A stretch of DNA of 64,000 nt from Dendrocalamus latiflorus (taxonomy: Eukaryota > Streptophyta > Magnoliopsida > Poales > Poaceae), in assembly GCA_017311315.1 (NCBI GenBank), contig CM029666.1, forward strand, positions 34,420,749-34,484,748. The letters run 5' to 3'. Below are positions 46,343-58,319 of this stretch, in pieces. The translations under genes were made by a program, and so were the position numbers. Each line of letters starts with the position of its first letter. The stretch's first letter is position 1. The notes under the pieces are model-generated. The model was not told the origin of the DNA, did not search any database, and worked only from the letters and a program-made list of their open reading frames with translations.

Positions 46343-47326
46343 AGCTCTCTTAGTTCTATATCCCCCATAAAGAAAGGGTACCCACTACACACTATTGTGG
46401 CCCATGCCACAACATGTGTAAACATTCAACTATATGAATTAAGAACTGGAATGGATCTCTCAAAGAAGCTAGCATGAGCTTGATCCATTATGAAGATGCT
46501 ATGGGGCTAGTAGGAGCTTGATCTACCACACTTAGAAGGAGTAAAGAGGCAGTGAGGCAAACATTCGACGGTGGTGGCGGCCTCGCGCAGAGCAGTTGGT
46601 TGTGAACCAATGACCATTTTATTTGGGCGAAGTTGGCGGCGAGGTCTAGAAGGCAGAAGGATGCATATGCATAGATTTGATAAGTTCTTGTTACATGCTC
46701 ATTAGATTTTCTTTGGATTTTGGATCTCAAAATGAGTTTGTTAGTTTAATTGCTCTCCATCAATTTGTAGCTACTCCAATCATCCAATTAGGAAGTATCA
46801 TAGGCTCCTTGTCATTGAAGGCACACTTTGATTTATGTTTTTTTCAAACATTTGATCTATATTATCCCTCACATTTGGACCAATTTTGTTGTTTCACATC
46901 TACCTCTTCTTTCTTCTTCCCCCAAATCTAGAGTAAAAATAATGTACAAATAATAAAATATCAATGCATGCAAAACCAGCGGTTCAACCGATAGACCGGC
47001 TATTGGACCTGTAAACCAGCGAACTGATGGCTTAGCCAGTTTGATCTCCAGTCCAGTTTCAATAACTATGAGCTCCTACTGAGCTTTCCTAGCTGTTAGA
47101 TCTATGGAGGACGCTAGATTTGCAAAAACGGATGTTTGAGGACTAAATTTGAAAAAATGGCAACAATGCCATTTGTATGAATAGTTCAGCAAAAGCAATA
47201 CTTAACCGGGCTTAGTGCAACCATACACGTAGCCAAGTAGGCCAGCCTAGGCCAGCCTAGCCCAGCCCGCTTTACCCTCAAACCGAATCCATCATGTCCA
47301 CATCAACCATCCATCACCACCTCCTC
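46343..47326. other. Intergenic, nothing recognised
   Basis: Short unsupported frames only. A segment near 46975-47060 rich in CCAGCG/CCAGT words may be another repeat. Confidence 0.4.
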
Positions 47327-47650
47327 TAGGAGTGCAAACAGAGTGGATAATTTCCGTCCAACCGACTGACCGAAAGTTCACGGAGCAAATATGCAAGGGG
47401 TAAATAGGTATCCAACACTATCTGTATCTGACTCTGATTCCAAGGAAAAATATGGAATAGAACGAGATGAGTGGTATTCGTTCGTATATATCCATGTGTC
47501 AAGTGATATGAGAAAGTATGTTGTGACTTTACTTAGGAACAAAATAATATATAGGCAGATTGCCACATCTAAATAGACAAGGAATACTGAATGCTCTTCC
47601 TTCGATATCTTAGCGACTAATCTCTTCATGTTGGCTCTGATTGCGCCCTA
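47327..47650. mobile_element. Small TIR element, member 1
   Basis: Begins TAGGAGTGCAAACAGAG and ends as the inverse of TAGGGCGCAATCAGAG. The interior shares the order of words (GATAATTT, ATCCAAC, GGAAAAATATGGAATAGA) with the element 18 bp to its right. Superfamily and target duplication not established. Confidence 0.55.
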
Positions 47651-47667
47651 CTGTCCAATGTCTTGTG

Positions 47668-47852
47668 TAGGGGTGCAAAACTAGCGAATAATTTTCATCC
47701 GACCGACCATCCAAAGGGTTATGGAACAAATACAAAATGGAGAAATGGATATCCGATATTATTCATGTCCAACTCTTTGACTTTGAGAAAAATATAGGAT
47801 AGGATATGGGATTTAGCGATATCCATCCATATTCGCTCCAATTGCACCCCTA
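47668..47852. mobile_element. Small TIR element, member 2
   Basis: 185 bp with termini TAGGGGTGCAA and its inverse TTGCACCCCTA. Related to member 1. No 8-bp flanking duplication was found; the outer TA pair could itself be the target duplication. Confidence 0.6.
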
Positions 47853-48369
47853 ATCTCCTCGATAGACTTGGCCAAACAGGTTGGGCCAATTGTGCTGACC
47901 CGATGCACGGTACTATTGGCCTAGCCCAAACACGGTATGACATGTAACTCATTTTGTGGTAGTGCAATAAAATTGCTTATGGTTGCAACAAAATTACTAT
48001 ACTCTTCTGAGCTTGGATGGATGACTTGGTAGTAAAATTACTTATGACTAGCAGTAAAATAATTTATAACTGGCAGTAAAAAACTTGTGACACAGTGATT
48101 GACTGTAAAAATACTTGTGACTGACAGTAAAATTGCTTGCACTTGGCAATAAAAAAAATAGACCATCGGTGCCCCATTTGACTAAGCATGCCCAGGTCGG
48201 CTCGGCACGGCCCAACCCTTCTCCATACCATGCCTGGGTCAGAGGGTTGGCACGTGGACTGATACAACATGGCATGATAGCTTATTCAAGGCAGTCATGC
48301 TGAGCCTAATTGGGTTGTGCCCTAACGAGCCCCGAGGAATTTGATCATTTGCCCCCATAAGATGAGGTT
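47853..48369. other. Low-complexity intergenic sequence
   Basis: Includes about five imperfect 24-27-bp repeats of the TGGCAGTAAAATTACTTGTG type at about 48015-48150. No gene seen. Confidence 0.5.
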
Positions 48370-48713
48370 TGTTGTGGTTGCTCACCAAATAGTAAAGGAT
48401 GGGGGCTACAGAGAGGCCGTGCAGAGGCTGCCTATAGCCTAGAACACTCTAGGGATGACATTAGAAGTCTGCGCTAACACCTTAAAAGTTGATAATGTCT
48501 GATTCTTTGCTAAAAAAGAGTGCTATGGTCTTCCCTATAGTGCACTCAGGCGTGTATATATAACCATGAGGGCTTATTTACACAGATATCCCTATGTGCT
48601 TCTACCTTTATAGGGGTACACATGTCCTTTCTAAGTCTATTCTTGTGGGCTTCCATGAAGTTGCTGGTCTATCTTGCTAGTGCCGCAGGCCGTTTGGGCT
48701 AAGGTGGGGGCCA
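48370..48713 (-). repeat. Inverted Tat LTR fragment
   Basis: The reverse complement of this stretch matches 22898-23309 at roughly 85 percent by eye, including TTATATATA and GCTAAAAAAGAGTGCT. On the plus strand it starts TGTTGTGG, the LTR 3' end. No primer binding site lies beside it, so it is a solo LTR, or the end of an inverted or rearranged element. Confidence 0.75.
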
Positions 48714-50280
48714 CTTCCCCAATAGTAGCCTCTCATGGTTGAGTAGCCTAGCATTTTGTGGGCCAAGACCATGATTGATGCCCCTTGGTCCCCTATGTCC
48801 CTTTGTCCAATTTGAAAGCAGCGGTGCAGATTCCCACCAACTATGCTCTAGACAAGCCGTCGCGTGGAAACCATGAGGTGCGAATGAGCGTGACGAGGTC
48901 TGCCAGGCCTAGATGGTGTCGATTGGCTTTTTAGCTTTTCATAAGAGAGACGCCACACCAATGACTGAGCTGCGTATGCCTCCTCGACTCCCAGGCCCAC
49001 CTTAGTGGAGACGATTAGGTCATCGCGCAAGACCCCTAAGGGTCACTTGGTTGTTGCGGTGGGTGTGGGTGTAGGCGTGGTGGTGGTTGATTTCTTGGGC
49101 TATGCGCGACGGGGCGTCACACCCATCCCAACCAGGAGTGCGTCACTTCGATTCCCGCGCTCTGCTCAAGCATTAATTGGTGCTATCAGAGCAAGGCCTA
49201 GTTTCTGTACTTTGCATCCTAGGTTCTCTTATTCTTATGGGTTCTTTAGTGTTGTTTTGCCGTCGTCATCTTCTTGCCGCCGTTCTCCCTTTTCTTTGCT
49301 TGCTCATTGTGACACCTCCTTTTCTCAAGATGGTACACGCCGGTGACTGCCGTAGCTATGGTTTGACATCGGCCCCCTCCGCTAGCCATGCTTCCCAAGA
49401 CGACCTCATGGAGACGACCACCAAAAAATGGTGGAAAGTGATGGGGAAGGCCAGCAAGGTGTACATGAATACATTGGGGCCATTGATTGCATCCAAGGAA
49501 CTGGTGGACTCACTAGTGCGTGACGGCGAGATCATGTCTCACGACGTCATGTGCCTTTCTGGCGGTGATGAGGTCAAGCCACGCTCGCAGGAGGGCAAGA
49601 CCATCATTTTTGTGGCATACTTCGATGCCAGGCTCTGTATCCTAGCTGCGTGATTCGTTGGGGACTTGTTATGGCTGTACAAGCTAGAGTTTCCATAGCT
49701 TACCATGAACGCCATCACTTGGTTGGCTGTGTATTCCTAGGTGACCCACTCGGAGGGTGGCCAACCCTATGCAACGGTCTTCACATCGCTGCACGACGCC
49801 TAATGCTAGCTAAAGCACATCATCCCTAGCCAGATTTCCAATCTGGGTAGCGTGAGCCTGCAGCTTCGCAACCCCTCCTCACAAGACTTCCCTGTGAACT
49901 AGACTATACGACTACAACAAAGCACTATAGCTACGACTAGTGACTGTAGCTCACAACTGGTTCATTGTTGCATACGACCGGTTTCCTGTAGCATATGACT
50001 AGTGCACTATTGCACACAACCGGTACACTGTAGCTCTGACCGGTTCATAGTAGCTTACGATCAGTTCACTGTTCGAGGTCAAAGCCTACCGATTGCCGAC
50101 TATCCATGGTCGTTCTGCTGTGCTCGACATACCGTGGTCGTTCTGCCGTGGTCGAAATGCCGAAATGTCATGATCATTCTATCGTGGTCAAAGTGTCGTA
50201 GTCGAAATTATGTGGCAAAAATGATGTGGTCATTTTGCCGTGGTCGACGCCTATTGATCGAATCTGCTATCCTGAGTACT
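48714..50280 (+). pseudogene. Retroelement remnant with gag-like frame
   Basis: A primer-site-like TTGGTGCTATCAGAGC lies at 49177-49192. An open stretch from 49330 to 49653 (MVHAGDCRSYGL through FDARLCILAA) is followed by a stop-broken continuation to about 49900, whose layout suggests the N-terminal ORF of a grass gypsy element. From 49900 to 50260 the sequence is full of CGACTAG/GTGGTCG words like those in the LTRs nearby. Family not identified. Confidence 0.45.
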
Positions 50281-53200
50281 TGTCGGACCCCGGAGCAACA
50301 ACTCCTGGATCCTCTGTGTAAATCGCACTAGTCCAGGATCAGCTAGTGCACACAGTGGACAACAAAGATAAATATCAACTATAATAACATTTATTAACTA
50401 AATATGGGCATGATTGCCAAATTTTACATCCACGGCTCATAAGCCAAATTTAAACATAAGCAGCAGAAGAAACCCAACAAGCCTGCCCACAGGTAAACGA
50501 CAGTAAGACGCGACCTACTCATCCAAGTCTTCACCGTAGTCGAAGTCGTCTTCCTCTATGTGGAGATAGCAAGGTGAGTACAAATTTGTACTCCACAAGT
50601 CATACAGAGAAATGCAACATAATGATAAAGGCAACAAAATAAGGCATATAAGATTATTTGAGCATGAAACAACATTTAAAGAAATACAATAAATAGATAG
50701 AAAATTGCTGAATTTAATACAATAAGTAAAACGGTAATTGTAAATGAAATTAATACAATTAGCGTAGGTCCATCCCCCACACTAACCTAACCACAGGCAT
50801 TCCACCCGGACTATCTTTTCCAAAAGATCTCATATGGATTCCATCCATTCACACGCTTTCAATCTCTCATGGATTCCATCCATCCACAAGCTTTCAATCT
50901 CTTATGGATTCTATCCATCCATAAGCTTTTCATAAACTATTTTGAAAAACAAAGTCTAATCCGTGAAAAACTTTTACTCAGCATTCCCATAACCGTGGGC
51001 ACGGCTATCCAGGATAGATTATACACTCTAATGGGTTATACAACTTTACCCACAAGACATGATCATCTCATATTACCACGCGATTAACACACTTTCTTAG
51101 GTGTGCGGCGGAGAGATCATGACAAGGTCTTTACAATGCAAAGCCTTCAACCTGGCCAAGTCAACACTAAGGTTTCACCCCAGTAAGGAATCCATCAGAC
51201 CGGGACCCCCTCTTGAGCCGAGTGAGACTTCTCATGGCCTACGCGACGCTCACTTTCAACCTACAATGAGACTCAGGTTGGGACCCGCAAATTAATTAGC
51301 CAGGACTATTCCATACCTGCCTTGTGGTATACGATAGAGCTTTGCAACAGTAGCTCACAGACCGGTCCTAAACTAACTTAAGCTCAAACTACACACCCAT
51401 TGTGCTCGACAATCAACACTATGCCTTCGAACAACAGTGCATGCCTGCACCCACCACCTAACTATTAGTCTAAATCTAAACCAGATTTTATATTTTATTT
51501 CAAAATACTTCATAATCCTTCTTGACTCACTGAAGTCAAGAATACATTTAAAAAGTTCATCATTTTATGTGAAAAGGTATCCCAAAACAAATGTTATGTC
51601 TAAGCAGGTCTAAGCATTTGATATAAAATTTTCTAGCCCAAACTAGTGTACTAACTAGAGTTTTATTCTAGAGTGACAAGGTATAAGGATGCAATGCCAA
51701 AGGAGGTAATAACAAATAGGTATTAACTAAATTTAAAATTGAATTGAAATACATTAAATAAAAATATGCATGCAGAATAATTTAAAATAACATAATTTTA
51801 TTTCACAATCTGGGATCAACATATTCAAGGAGTGTAACTTGCCTTGCTCTACGAATTGATGTGAATCATCATCGAAGAATTCTTCTGAATCATCGTAGTC
51901 TACATGTGAAAATACCCAAACAAACTCAAATAAAATTCAAATAAACTCAAAATAATTAAAATAAAGGGCAGAAATGAATATATTGGAATTTTTGATGAAT
52001 TTAGGAATTTAAATGGGCTCAATCGGAGTCAGGACGAAGGAGAACGTGCTCTCAAAAGTTTAAAATCAGAGAAAAAGAATAGATCGGGATTTTCTAGAAT
52101 TATTTTTCTATTGGAAATTGGAATTATGATGTCATCCCTGGTATTTTCTTTTTGGCCAAATTATTTCTATAAAGGAAAATCAGGTATAGGACATCAACAT
52201 GACATCAGTCCTGAGAGGATTCTTCGGACAGAGGCTGACAGTGGGCCCGGGCTACCATGGACTAGGTCTGTGGACCAGAGGGTGGCTAAGGTGGCAGAGA
52301 GGGTGACATGGTCTTGATGTGGTAGATGACTGTGCTAATTTGCTGACGTGTCTGCCACGTGGCTCGGGAGGGCTCGGGTGCTGACGTGTTAGCACACGTG
52401 GCTGCCACATAGACTTAAGCACTGATGTGGCAGGACACGTGGTTGTCACGTGTGCCAAAATGCCAACTTGGCTTGGGGCTCCTAAGGTGGTTGTTGACGG
52501 GGCAGAGGTGGCGCTGACGAGGCACGCCACGGGGCGCCACACGGCAACCACGTCGGCTCCCGTGCTGAGGTGGCATCATCGGCTGGTGGCCGCGCACGGG
52601 GACCAAGGGGCACCAGCAAACGGCGATGCAGCGGCGGCCGGCGAGGGGTAGAGGAGGGAGAGGAGGACACAGGGAGTCGATTTTAATTTGTCTCAGGGCT
52701 TGGCGATGCTCAGAGAAGGCTGGTGACGAGGAGGGTGGCGAAGGCGGCTCGGGTCTCCGGTGCGGTGGCGCTTGAGCGCAGAGGAGGGGCACACGAGCTT
52801 TGCGGAGAGGCGGAGAGGCCGAGGAGAGCGGCGGTGGGGCTCGAAGTTGGCCAAGGTGGCGAGGGGAGCTCGCTGGAGAAGTGGCGGCGGAGCTTGGAGA
52901 GAGGGCACGGTGCGGGGGGTGCCTCGAAGCTCGAGAGAGGGAGAAGAGGGCGGAGCGAGATGGGATGGGGGATGGGGGTGCTCGGGGTGGGGATTTTATA
53001 GGGGCGGAGGGTCGAGCCGACGCGGATTGCTCGCCGGAGAAGTATAGCGGCAGCGGTGATTGCGGGGGATTGGGGGGAATCGGGCGCGAGAAGAGGGGAT
53101 TCCGGTGCGGGAATGGCGGAGGAGACGGCGTGGGTCGCTCGGGGAGAAGAGAGAGGGAGAAGGGTGGAAATCCGGTGGGTGAGGTGGCGGTGCAAATGGC

Positions 53201-54113
53201 GGTGAGGATGGCGGCACTCGCGCGGGGAAGAAAGAGGATGGGAGGAAGAAGGGGCGGGGTGGCTGACAGGCAGGGCCCAGTTGGCAGCGAGAGAGAGGGA
53301 GGAGAGAGGGGAGGGTGCGAGCGGCGGAGATGATGCTGCATGGCGGCGGAGTGGATCGGGTGGCTGAGTGTGGGAGAGAGCGGCGGACGGGGCAGATGGG
53401 CCAGGGCGACGTGGGCAAGATCGGGCCTGACAGATGTCAGTCTGAGAGAGGAGTGGGATGGTGAGCGGTGGGGATGGAGCAGGTGGCGACGTGGGCGCAT
53501 CCTAGCCATCCATGCGTCGGCCAAAGGGAGGGGCAGGAGATTTGAATTTTATTTTTGATTTTGATTTTTAGAAAACCTGAGAAAACAAATAAAGCTCAAA
53601 AATACCGAATAAATTCCACAAATACCAGCAAAATTCACAGAAATTCTTGAGGATGTGTTAGACTTAGGAAAAATATTTTAACTTAAAGTTGGTTTTTAAT
53701 TTTTACAAAAATACTTTTTGGCCCCCTCCGCAAGCGCGGGACTCCGCCCGATCGACGCGTGTGCAGTCCCGTGCCCCGGCACTGCAGCACCCGACTCATG
53801 CGGTCAAAGAGTACATGATACCCCCGCATCACACTCCTCTCTTCTCGAGCCGTAGCCGCTCTGACCACGGTTGTTCAACCACTGCCTCCCTCGACCACCT
53901 CGGCTTTCGATCGCTACCACTTTTGACCACCTCCGTTTTCATCCGCAATCGCTTTCGACCACACCCATGTTCGACTACTATCTGTTCGACCACTGCCTTG
54001 CTCGACCACTACCGTATTCGACCACAACAGCTTTTTTGACTACATACAACCTTAGACCACTTCTGGTTTTATCGGAATCATACACTCCCGGATCGCATGA
54101 CTCGGATGCTACA
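50281..54113 (-). repeat. Solo gypsy LTR, third family
   Basis: Starts on plus at TGTCGGACCCC and shares its first 70 bp pattern with the Tekay-type LTR. The right end is set at GGATGCTACA (54104-54113) because the Tekay-type LTR ends GGATGTTACA. The five-base flanks (GTACT, GTGCC) do not match exactly, so an end near 53705 remains possible. No primer site or polypurine tract adjoins it. U5 hairpin at 50325-50349; palindrome remnant CTATCC-A-GGATAG at 51005-51017. The 369-residue frame across its GC-rich part is compositional. Confidence 0.65.
50325..50349 (-). other. U5 hairpin, solo LTR
   Basis: 7-bp stem GCACTAG / CTAGTGC around an 11-nt loop reading CTGATCCTGGA in the LTR direction, 44 bp from the LTR end. 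Confidence 0.72.
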
Positions 54114-56225
54114 GTGCCAAGACGTGAGACTGCACACACGTCGACCAGCCGGAGTCTCGCACTCGGGGAGAAAATCAGAAATGGTATTACATATATCTAA
54201 GGACTACTTTTGATATTGTTGTTTTGCACAACGCCAAAAGTGCCCAAAATTCCTCCATGGCCACTCTCCCTTTTCTCCGCACTCCACTTTTTCCCTATTT
54301 TTATTTTTATTTTTTGACCATTTTCTTCCGCCATTTCCACTGCTCTCCTCGCATGGCATGGCATCTAATCCTAACTGTAATGGGAGACAACTTGAGCTAA
54401 TCGTGGATTCGTGATAGCCCCTCAATACCAAGCCCAACCCATCTGAAGCGAGAGGAATCGACCTCTCGACTAAAAAGCTACGCCTCGACTCGCCGCCCTC
54501 CTCGCCGGCGACTCCCCTCCCCCGGCGGCCCCGACGCCGTCCACCGTTCAAGCCGTCCGCCCTATTCCTCTCCAGATCCACCGCCACAACGTCTTCTTCT
54601 CCGTCGCCGGCGCTGCCACGTCGCCGTCTTCCCCATCGCCGGTACTGCTACCTCTTCTCCCTTTGTTGCCGACGCCCCTCTCCGCTTCCTCTCCACAACC
54701 GCCGCTTCCGGCTTCCAGATCCGGCCACCGCTCCGGCGACCACCCAGCAAGCGGCCTCTCCGGACACCATTCCCGACGTCTAGACCCGGTCTCCATCGAG
54801 CTTCCTGGTTTGCTTCCTCCCCATGTGCCAATTCATTTTCAAGTTGCATCCAAACAGAAATTTGATTTGCCTTGGGAGTTCATTTCCATGTTGTGTTTTC
54901 TTTGACAACCAAACACAAAATTTGGAATTAGGGACCAATTCCAATTTCAGTTGAAATTGAATTGGGACGCCATTTCCATGAGCCCAATTCAATTCAAAGA
55001 TCCAAACGGACCCTAGGTTTTTTTGGGGGATTTTCTCTTGATGAGACCCGAGCTGTGCAAGCCCCAGTTTGGGGAGTCGGGCGTTGGTGTTCGCCAATGC
55101 GTGGGTTAGATGAGCTCGATTTGAGAATTTGGCTGGTTCTTGGATGCTAGATCCGTGTGGAGGCCTGCCTCTTTTGTTCTTCAATGCATGCGTTCCTGGG
55201 ATCTTTAGCTTTTGTATGGTTTTAAAGTTGCGGTTTTTTAGTGGATTTCGGGAGATGCTGGACATACCAGCTCAGTGAGGAAGCTGTGCAGGTTTTTGCC
55301 GTTCGAATTTTGAAATGAGCAATTGGAGGTTTACTTTGGCCCAAAATTTTTTTTGGATTAGCAACTTGTTGTCAACCTATATTTTTTTAGGAATTTTTTT
55401 GGTTGATGTTTGGTCTCATTAGAAGTATATGATCATCAGAGGTTGGTAAGCTCAGTTCCTGACAACCTGTGCTCCGTTGCATGATCGGTGGGTTGATTGT
55501 TGTAGATGTGTAGTATGAGTGAATCAAGAGTCCCCTAGGATTTGATGCAATTTGGAGTAACATTGGGCATGTGATCATGTTTAGGTAACTAGGTTCAAGC
55601 CTCCAATAATTTGTTCAACTAAAGATGGAACTGTAGACATAATTGGAAACCTTTTTCTTGACTGTGCATGGTAAGCAATAATTGAATGGCCTTGGTTGAA
55701 GGGCGAAAACCTACTGCAGTAAAGATATCTATGAACACGTATAGGCTATTTCTTTAATTGCCTGCTGAATGGGATTGGATGATACTCCCTCTGTGTCAAA
55801 ATATAAGTTGTTTAGGACTTTGACCAGCAATTTATATGAAAATATGTTATTTCAAATAAAAGTAATTATGTATTATAAAAGCATATTTCATTATGGGTCT
55901 AATGACATCAATTTCATGTTGTCAATCTAGGTAATTCTTTATATATATTAATGGTCAAACCTAAAAATGTTTGACCAACAAAGATCCTAGAATGACTTAT
56001 ATTTTGACACGGAAGTAGTAGATGCCATCAACTACTAGACAGAGATGTGCTTTTCATCTATCTCTACTACTGTAAATTATGAGATGGTAGAGCTTGTATA
56101 TATCTCGATTAAGTCCAGTGAGCAGTGAATCTGATGTAGCTTTCTTTTGCAGCATAGTAAACTAGCCAATGAAGATGAAACAGAACACAAGATTATAGTC
56201 TATGGTGCCTGGATGAGCAGTGGAA
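54114..56225 (+). promoter_or_regulatory. Promoter, probable 5' UTR exon and leader intron of the gene at 56226
   Basis: A C-rich stretch at about 54430-54810 looks like a 5' UTR exon; a leader intron would end at the AG of 56151-56152 (TTCTTTTGCAG). The proposed second exon starts at 56153 and carries upstream ATGs at 56169, 56202 and 56213. The first two open 10- and 5-codon frames including stop. The third opens a 36-codon frame that overlaps the main start. First-exon limits are inferred. The Stowaway at 55785-56018 lies in this intron. Confidence 0.4.
55785..56018. mobile_element. Stowaway MITE (Tc1/mariner)
   Basis: 234 bp with inverted ends CTCCCTCTGTGTCAAAATAT and CTACTTCCGTGTCAAAATAT, flanked by TA at 55783-55784 and 56019-56020. 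These are textbook Stowaway ends. Confidence 0.92.
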
Positions 56226-57074
56226 ATGCTACTGGCTGTGGAAGGAGGAGGCTTTTTCTCATCATCAGCTTCAGGGTACAGCCATGGCCTTGCTCTTTTG
56301 CTGCTTGGTCGGAAAGATGAAGAGAAGCCTGTCAAGGTATCACCATGGAATCAGTATCGGCTAGTCGATCGGGAAGCAGAGCAGTTGTATCATCTGGCTT
56401 CCAGTAAAAACCAAGCTCCTGGTAAATGCGCTCCCTTTATCTGCTTTGGTTGCACAGCTGCTGGGCTTGAGGGGGCATCTCCTCCAAAATTGAGCTCAGG
56501 CAACACATTGGAGAGCTCGGTGGAAGAGTCATCTGGTCCAACAAAGAAGGTAACGACTAATGGTTCCATCGCTGGAAATGAGAGAAAAGGCTGTCTTAAG
56601 AGCAACTCATCAAGGGGTTCTTCAGATTATTGTATAGTGGTAAGTGAAGGTGAAGAGCCACGTGAGTCACTTGAAGAGGTGCAAACCTTGAAAGCTGGCA
56701 TGGAACGGAGAAAAGTTCAATGGACTGATACATGTGGAAAGGAACTTTTTGAGATAAGGGAATTTGAAGCCAGGTACAGTTCGAAAGTCTATTTCCTCTC
56801 TTGTACCCCATCGTATTGGTTCATGATTATCAATGCAGAAGCAGTTCATTGTCATTTGTCATATTCATAAATGAACTCCCTATATTCAAAGTTGGGTTCA
56901 ATGATGCTTATCGATGTATACTGTATTCATGTGTTCATGTGTTCTACTCATAGCTTGTTATAGCTCTAATATTATCTGATTGATTAGTGGTTATGTTTCA
57001 ACAGTGATGAAGGTTTGTCCGATGATGAACTGGAAAGCGAGGATTTCAGGAAATGCGAGTGTGTGATTCAGTAG
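56226..57074 (+). CDS. Plant protein of unknown function with RVxF-like motif, 205 aa, two coding exons
   Basis: Exons 56226-56773 and 57005-57074; the intron begins GTACAG, ends AACAG and splits a serine codon. The start is the ATG at 56226 (MLLAVEGGG). A longer frame begins with GTG at 56220, which is not a plausible plant start. The protein has a glycine/serine-rich N-terminus, a conserved-looking SPWNQYRLVDREAEQ segment, a CFGC pair, a serine-rich middle, then KGCLK, RRKVQWTD and GKELFEIREFE, and an acidic tail (SDEGLSDDELESED). KVQW fits the RVxF pattern used to dock protein phosphatase 1; that role is inference. I recognise a conserved plant family but no established function. The Pack-MULE begins 520 bp after the stop. 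Confidence 0.82.
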
Positions 57075-57584
57075 GTTTCATGTCTGTACGATAACCTTGA
57101 TGGAAGCGATGCTTCATGCTTGCACTGGTGACTTCTCATCAATCACGATGATATCTTTGGGTTGAAGCCAATCGAAAATGGATGATTTTTTTATGCTGCT
57201 GAATTATTTGTTGGTGCTAGTCTGCGCGGTAGGGTTACAGTTTTGATGCCGAATGTACCATATCAAGATTTGACTGGTTTATTTCTTTTTCATATTCTTT
57301 TCCTGCCTTTTCCTTCCCTTGGTGCTCTCATGCTCCATTGTACCATATAAGGCTGTCCAGTTAATGTTGTCAGGGATGTTGGTTTCCTGCTATCTTGTTT
57401 TGCTTTGCTCCTCACATATTTAAGTTATGCCTTGTTGAATTTTTTTTGTTCAAGATGGTATGTTCATGTCTTTCTTTTCAAGGGGTGGTATGTTCATGTC
57501 TTGATAGCTATGGGTGGGAATGGTTTTTGACAGTACGCGGATGGACGGCATGGGGGCAGTCCCCACGTGGGGACAGTCTCTAGA
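57075..57584 (+). other. 3' UTR and downstream flank of the gene ending at 57074
   Basis: T-rich sequence without coding signal, with a 15-bp repeat of GGTATGTTCATGTCT at about 57458 and 57487. The poly(A) site is not determined. Confidence 0.4.
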
Positions 57585-57593
57585 ATAGTTCTG

Positions 57594-58310
57594 GGAGGGG
57601 ACTCCTCTGGGGACTGATCCCATTGAGAGGAAATGAGGTCTGTCCCGGATGCCCGACACGTGTCACTACGCACGAATCTCGGCGCCGCGCCGTCTCCTCC
57701 TTTTCTCCACGCGAGCACCTCTCCCGTCTCGTGAGCTTCGCCACTCCTTCCCCTCCTCTGCCGCCGTCGCCGAGGCCCCTGCTCCTGGACTGTTCCCTCG
57801 TCTTCCGCCTCGACCACGCTGGAGAGCTCGAGGCCGACGGCAACTGCCTCTTCACCGCCGCTCGGAGGGCCGCCGCCGCCAAGGCCGATGCGCGGTAACT
57901 GCCTCTTCACCGCCGCTCGGAGGGCCGTACGCCACCTCTACGCGGGTCGGGGACGGACTCGAGCTCTTCGGCGTGGTCGAGGCGGCGGCGTCGGGCTGCT
58001 TCCAGGCAACGCTGCGCTCCTAGATGCGGTGGAGGCGGCAGCGCTGCTGGTCCTCGAGCGCCTAGACGGCGGTCCAGCCGGTGGGGGCGGGCGAGGGGTC
58101 GGTTCAGGTGAGGAGCGGGGGCCTCGGCGACGGCGGCGGAGGAGGGGAAGGAGTGGCGGAGCTCGCGAGACGGGAGACGGGAGAGGTGCTCGCGCGGAGA
58201 AAAGGAGGAGACGACGCGGCGCCGAGATTCGTGCATAGTGACACGTGTCGGACATCCGGGACATACCTCATTTCCTCTCAATGGGGTCAGTCCTCAGAGG
58301 AGTCCCCTCC
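57594..58310. mobile_element. Pack-MULE with captured OTU-protease fragment
   Basis: 717 bp flanked by the perfect 9-bp duplication ATAGTTCTG (57585-57593 and 58311-58319). Inverted ends start GGAGGGGACTCCTCTG and extend about 200 bp with few differences, as in Mutator-like elements. The GC-rich interior is host-like and includes the OTU catalytic motif. No transposase is present, so it is non-autonomous. Confidence 0.93.
57820..57932 (+). pseudogene. OTU-domain gene fragment inside the Pack-MULE
   Basis: The frame reads LEADGNCLFTAARRAAAAKA, the D-G-N-C-L active-site segment of OTU cysteine proteases (C is the nucleophile). About 35 bp of it (NCLFTAARRA coding part) is repeated in tandem at about 57895-57929 and continues out of context. 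The His/Asp part of the domain is not seen, so it is a fragment, not an enzyme. Confidence 0.7.
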
Positions 58311-58319
58311 ATAGTTCTG

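Noticed and set aside
52415..53524. 369-codon open frame on the minus strand
   Set aside because: It is proline/serine/histidine low-complexity translated from the GC-rich part of an LTR, with long frames on both strands at once, and no domain.
56220..56225. GTG start six bases before the chosen ATG
   Set aside because: Plant nuclear genes rarely start at GTG, and an in-frame ATG follows at once at the family-typical MLLAVEGGG start.
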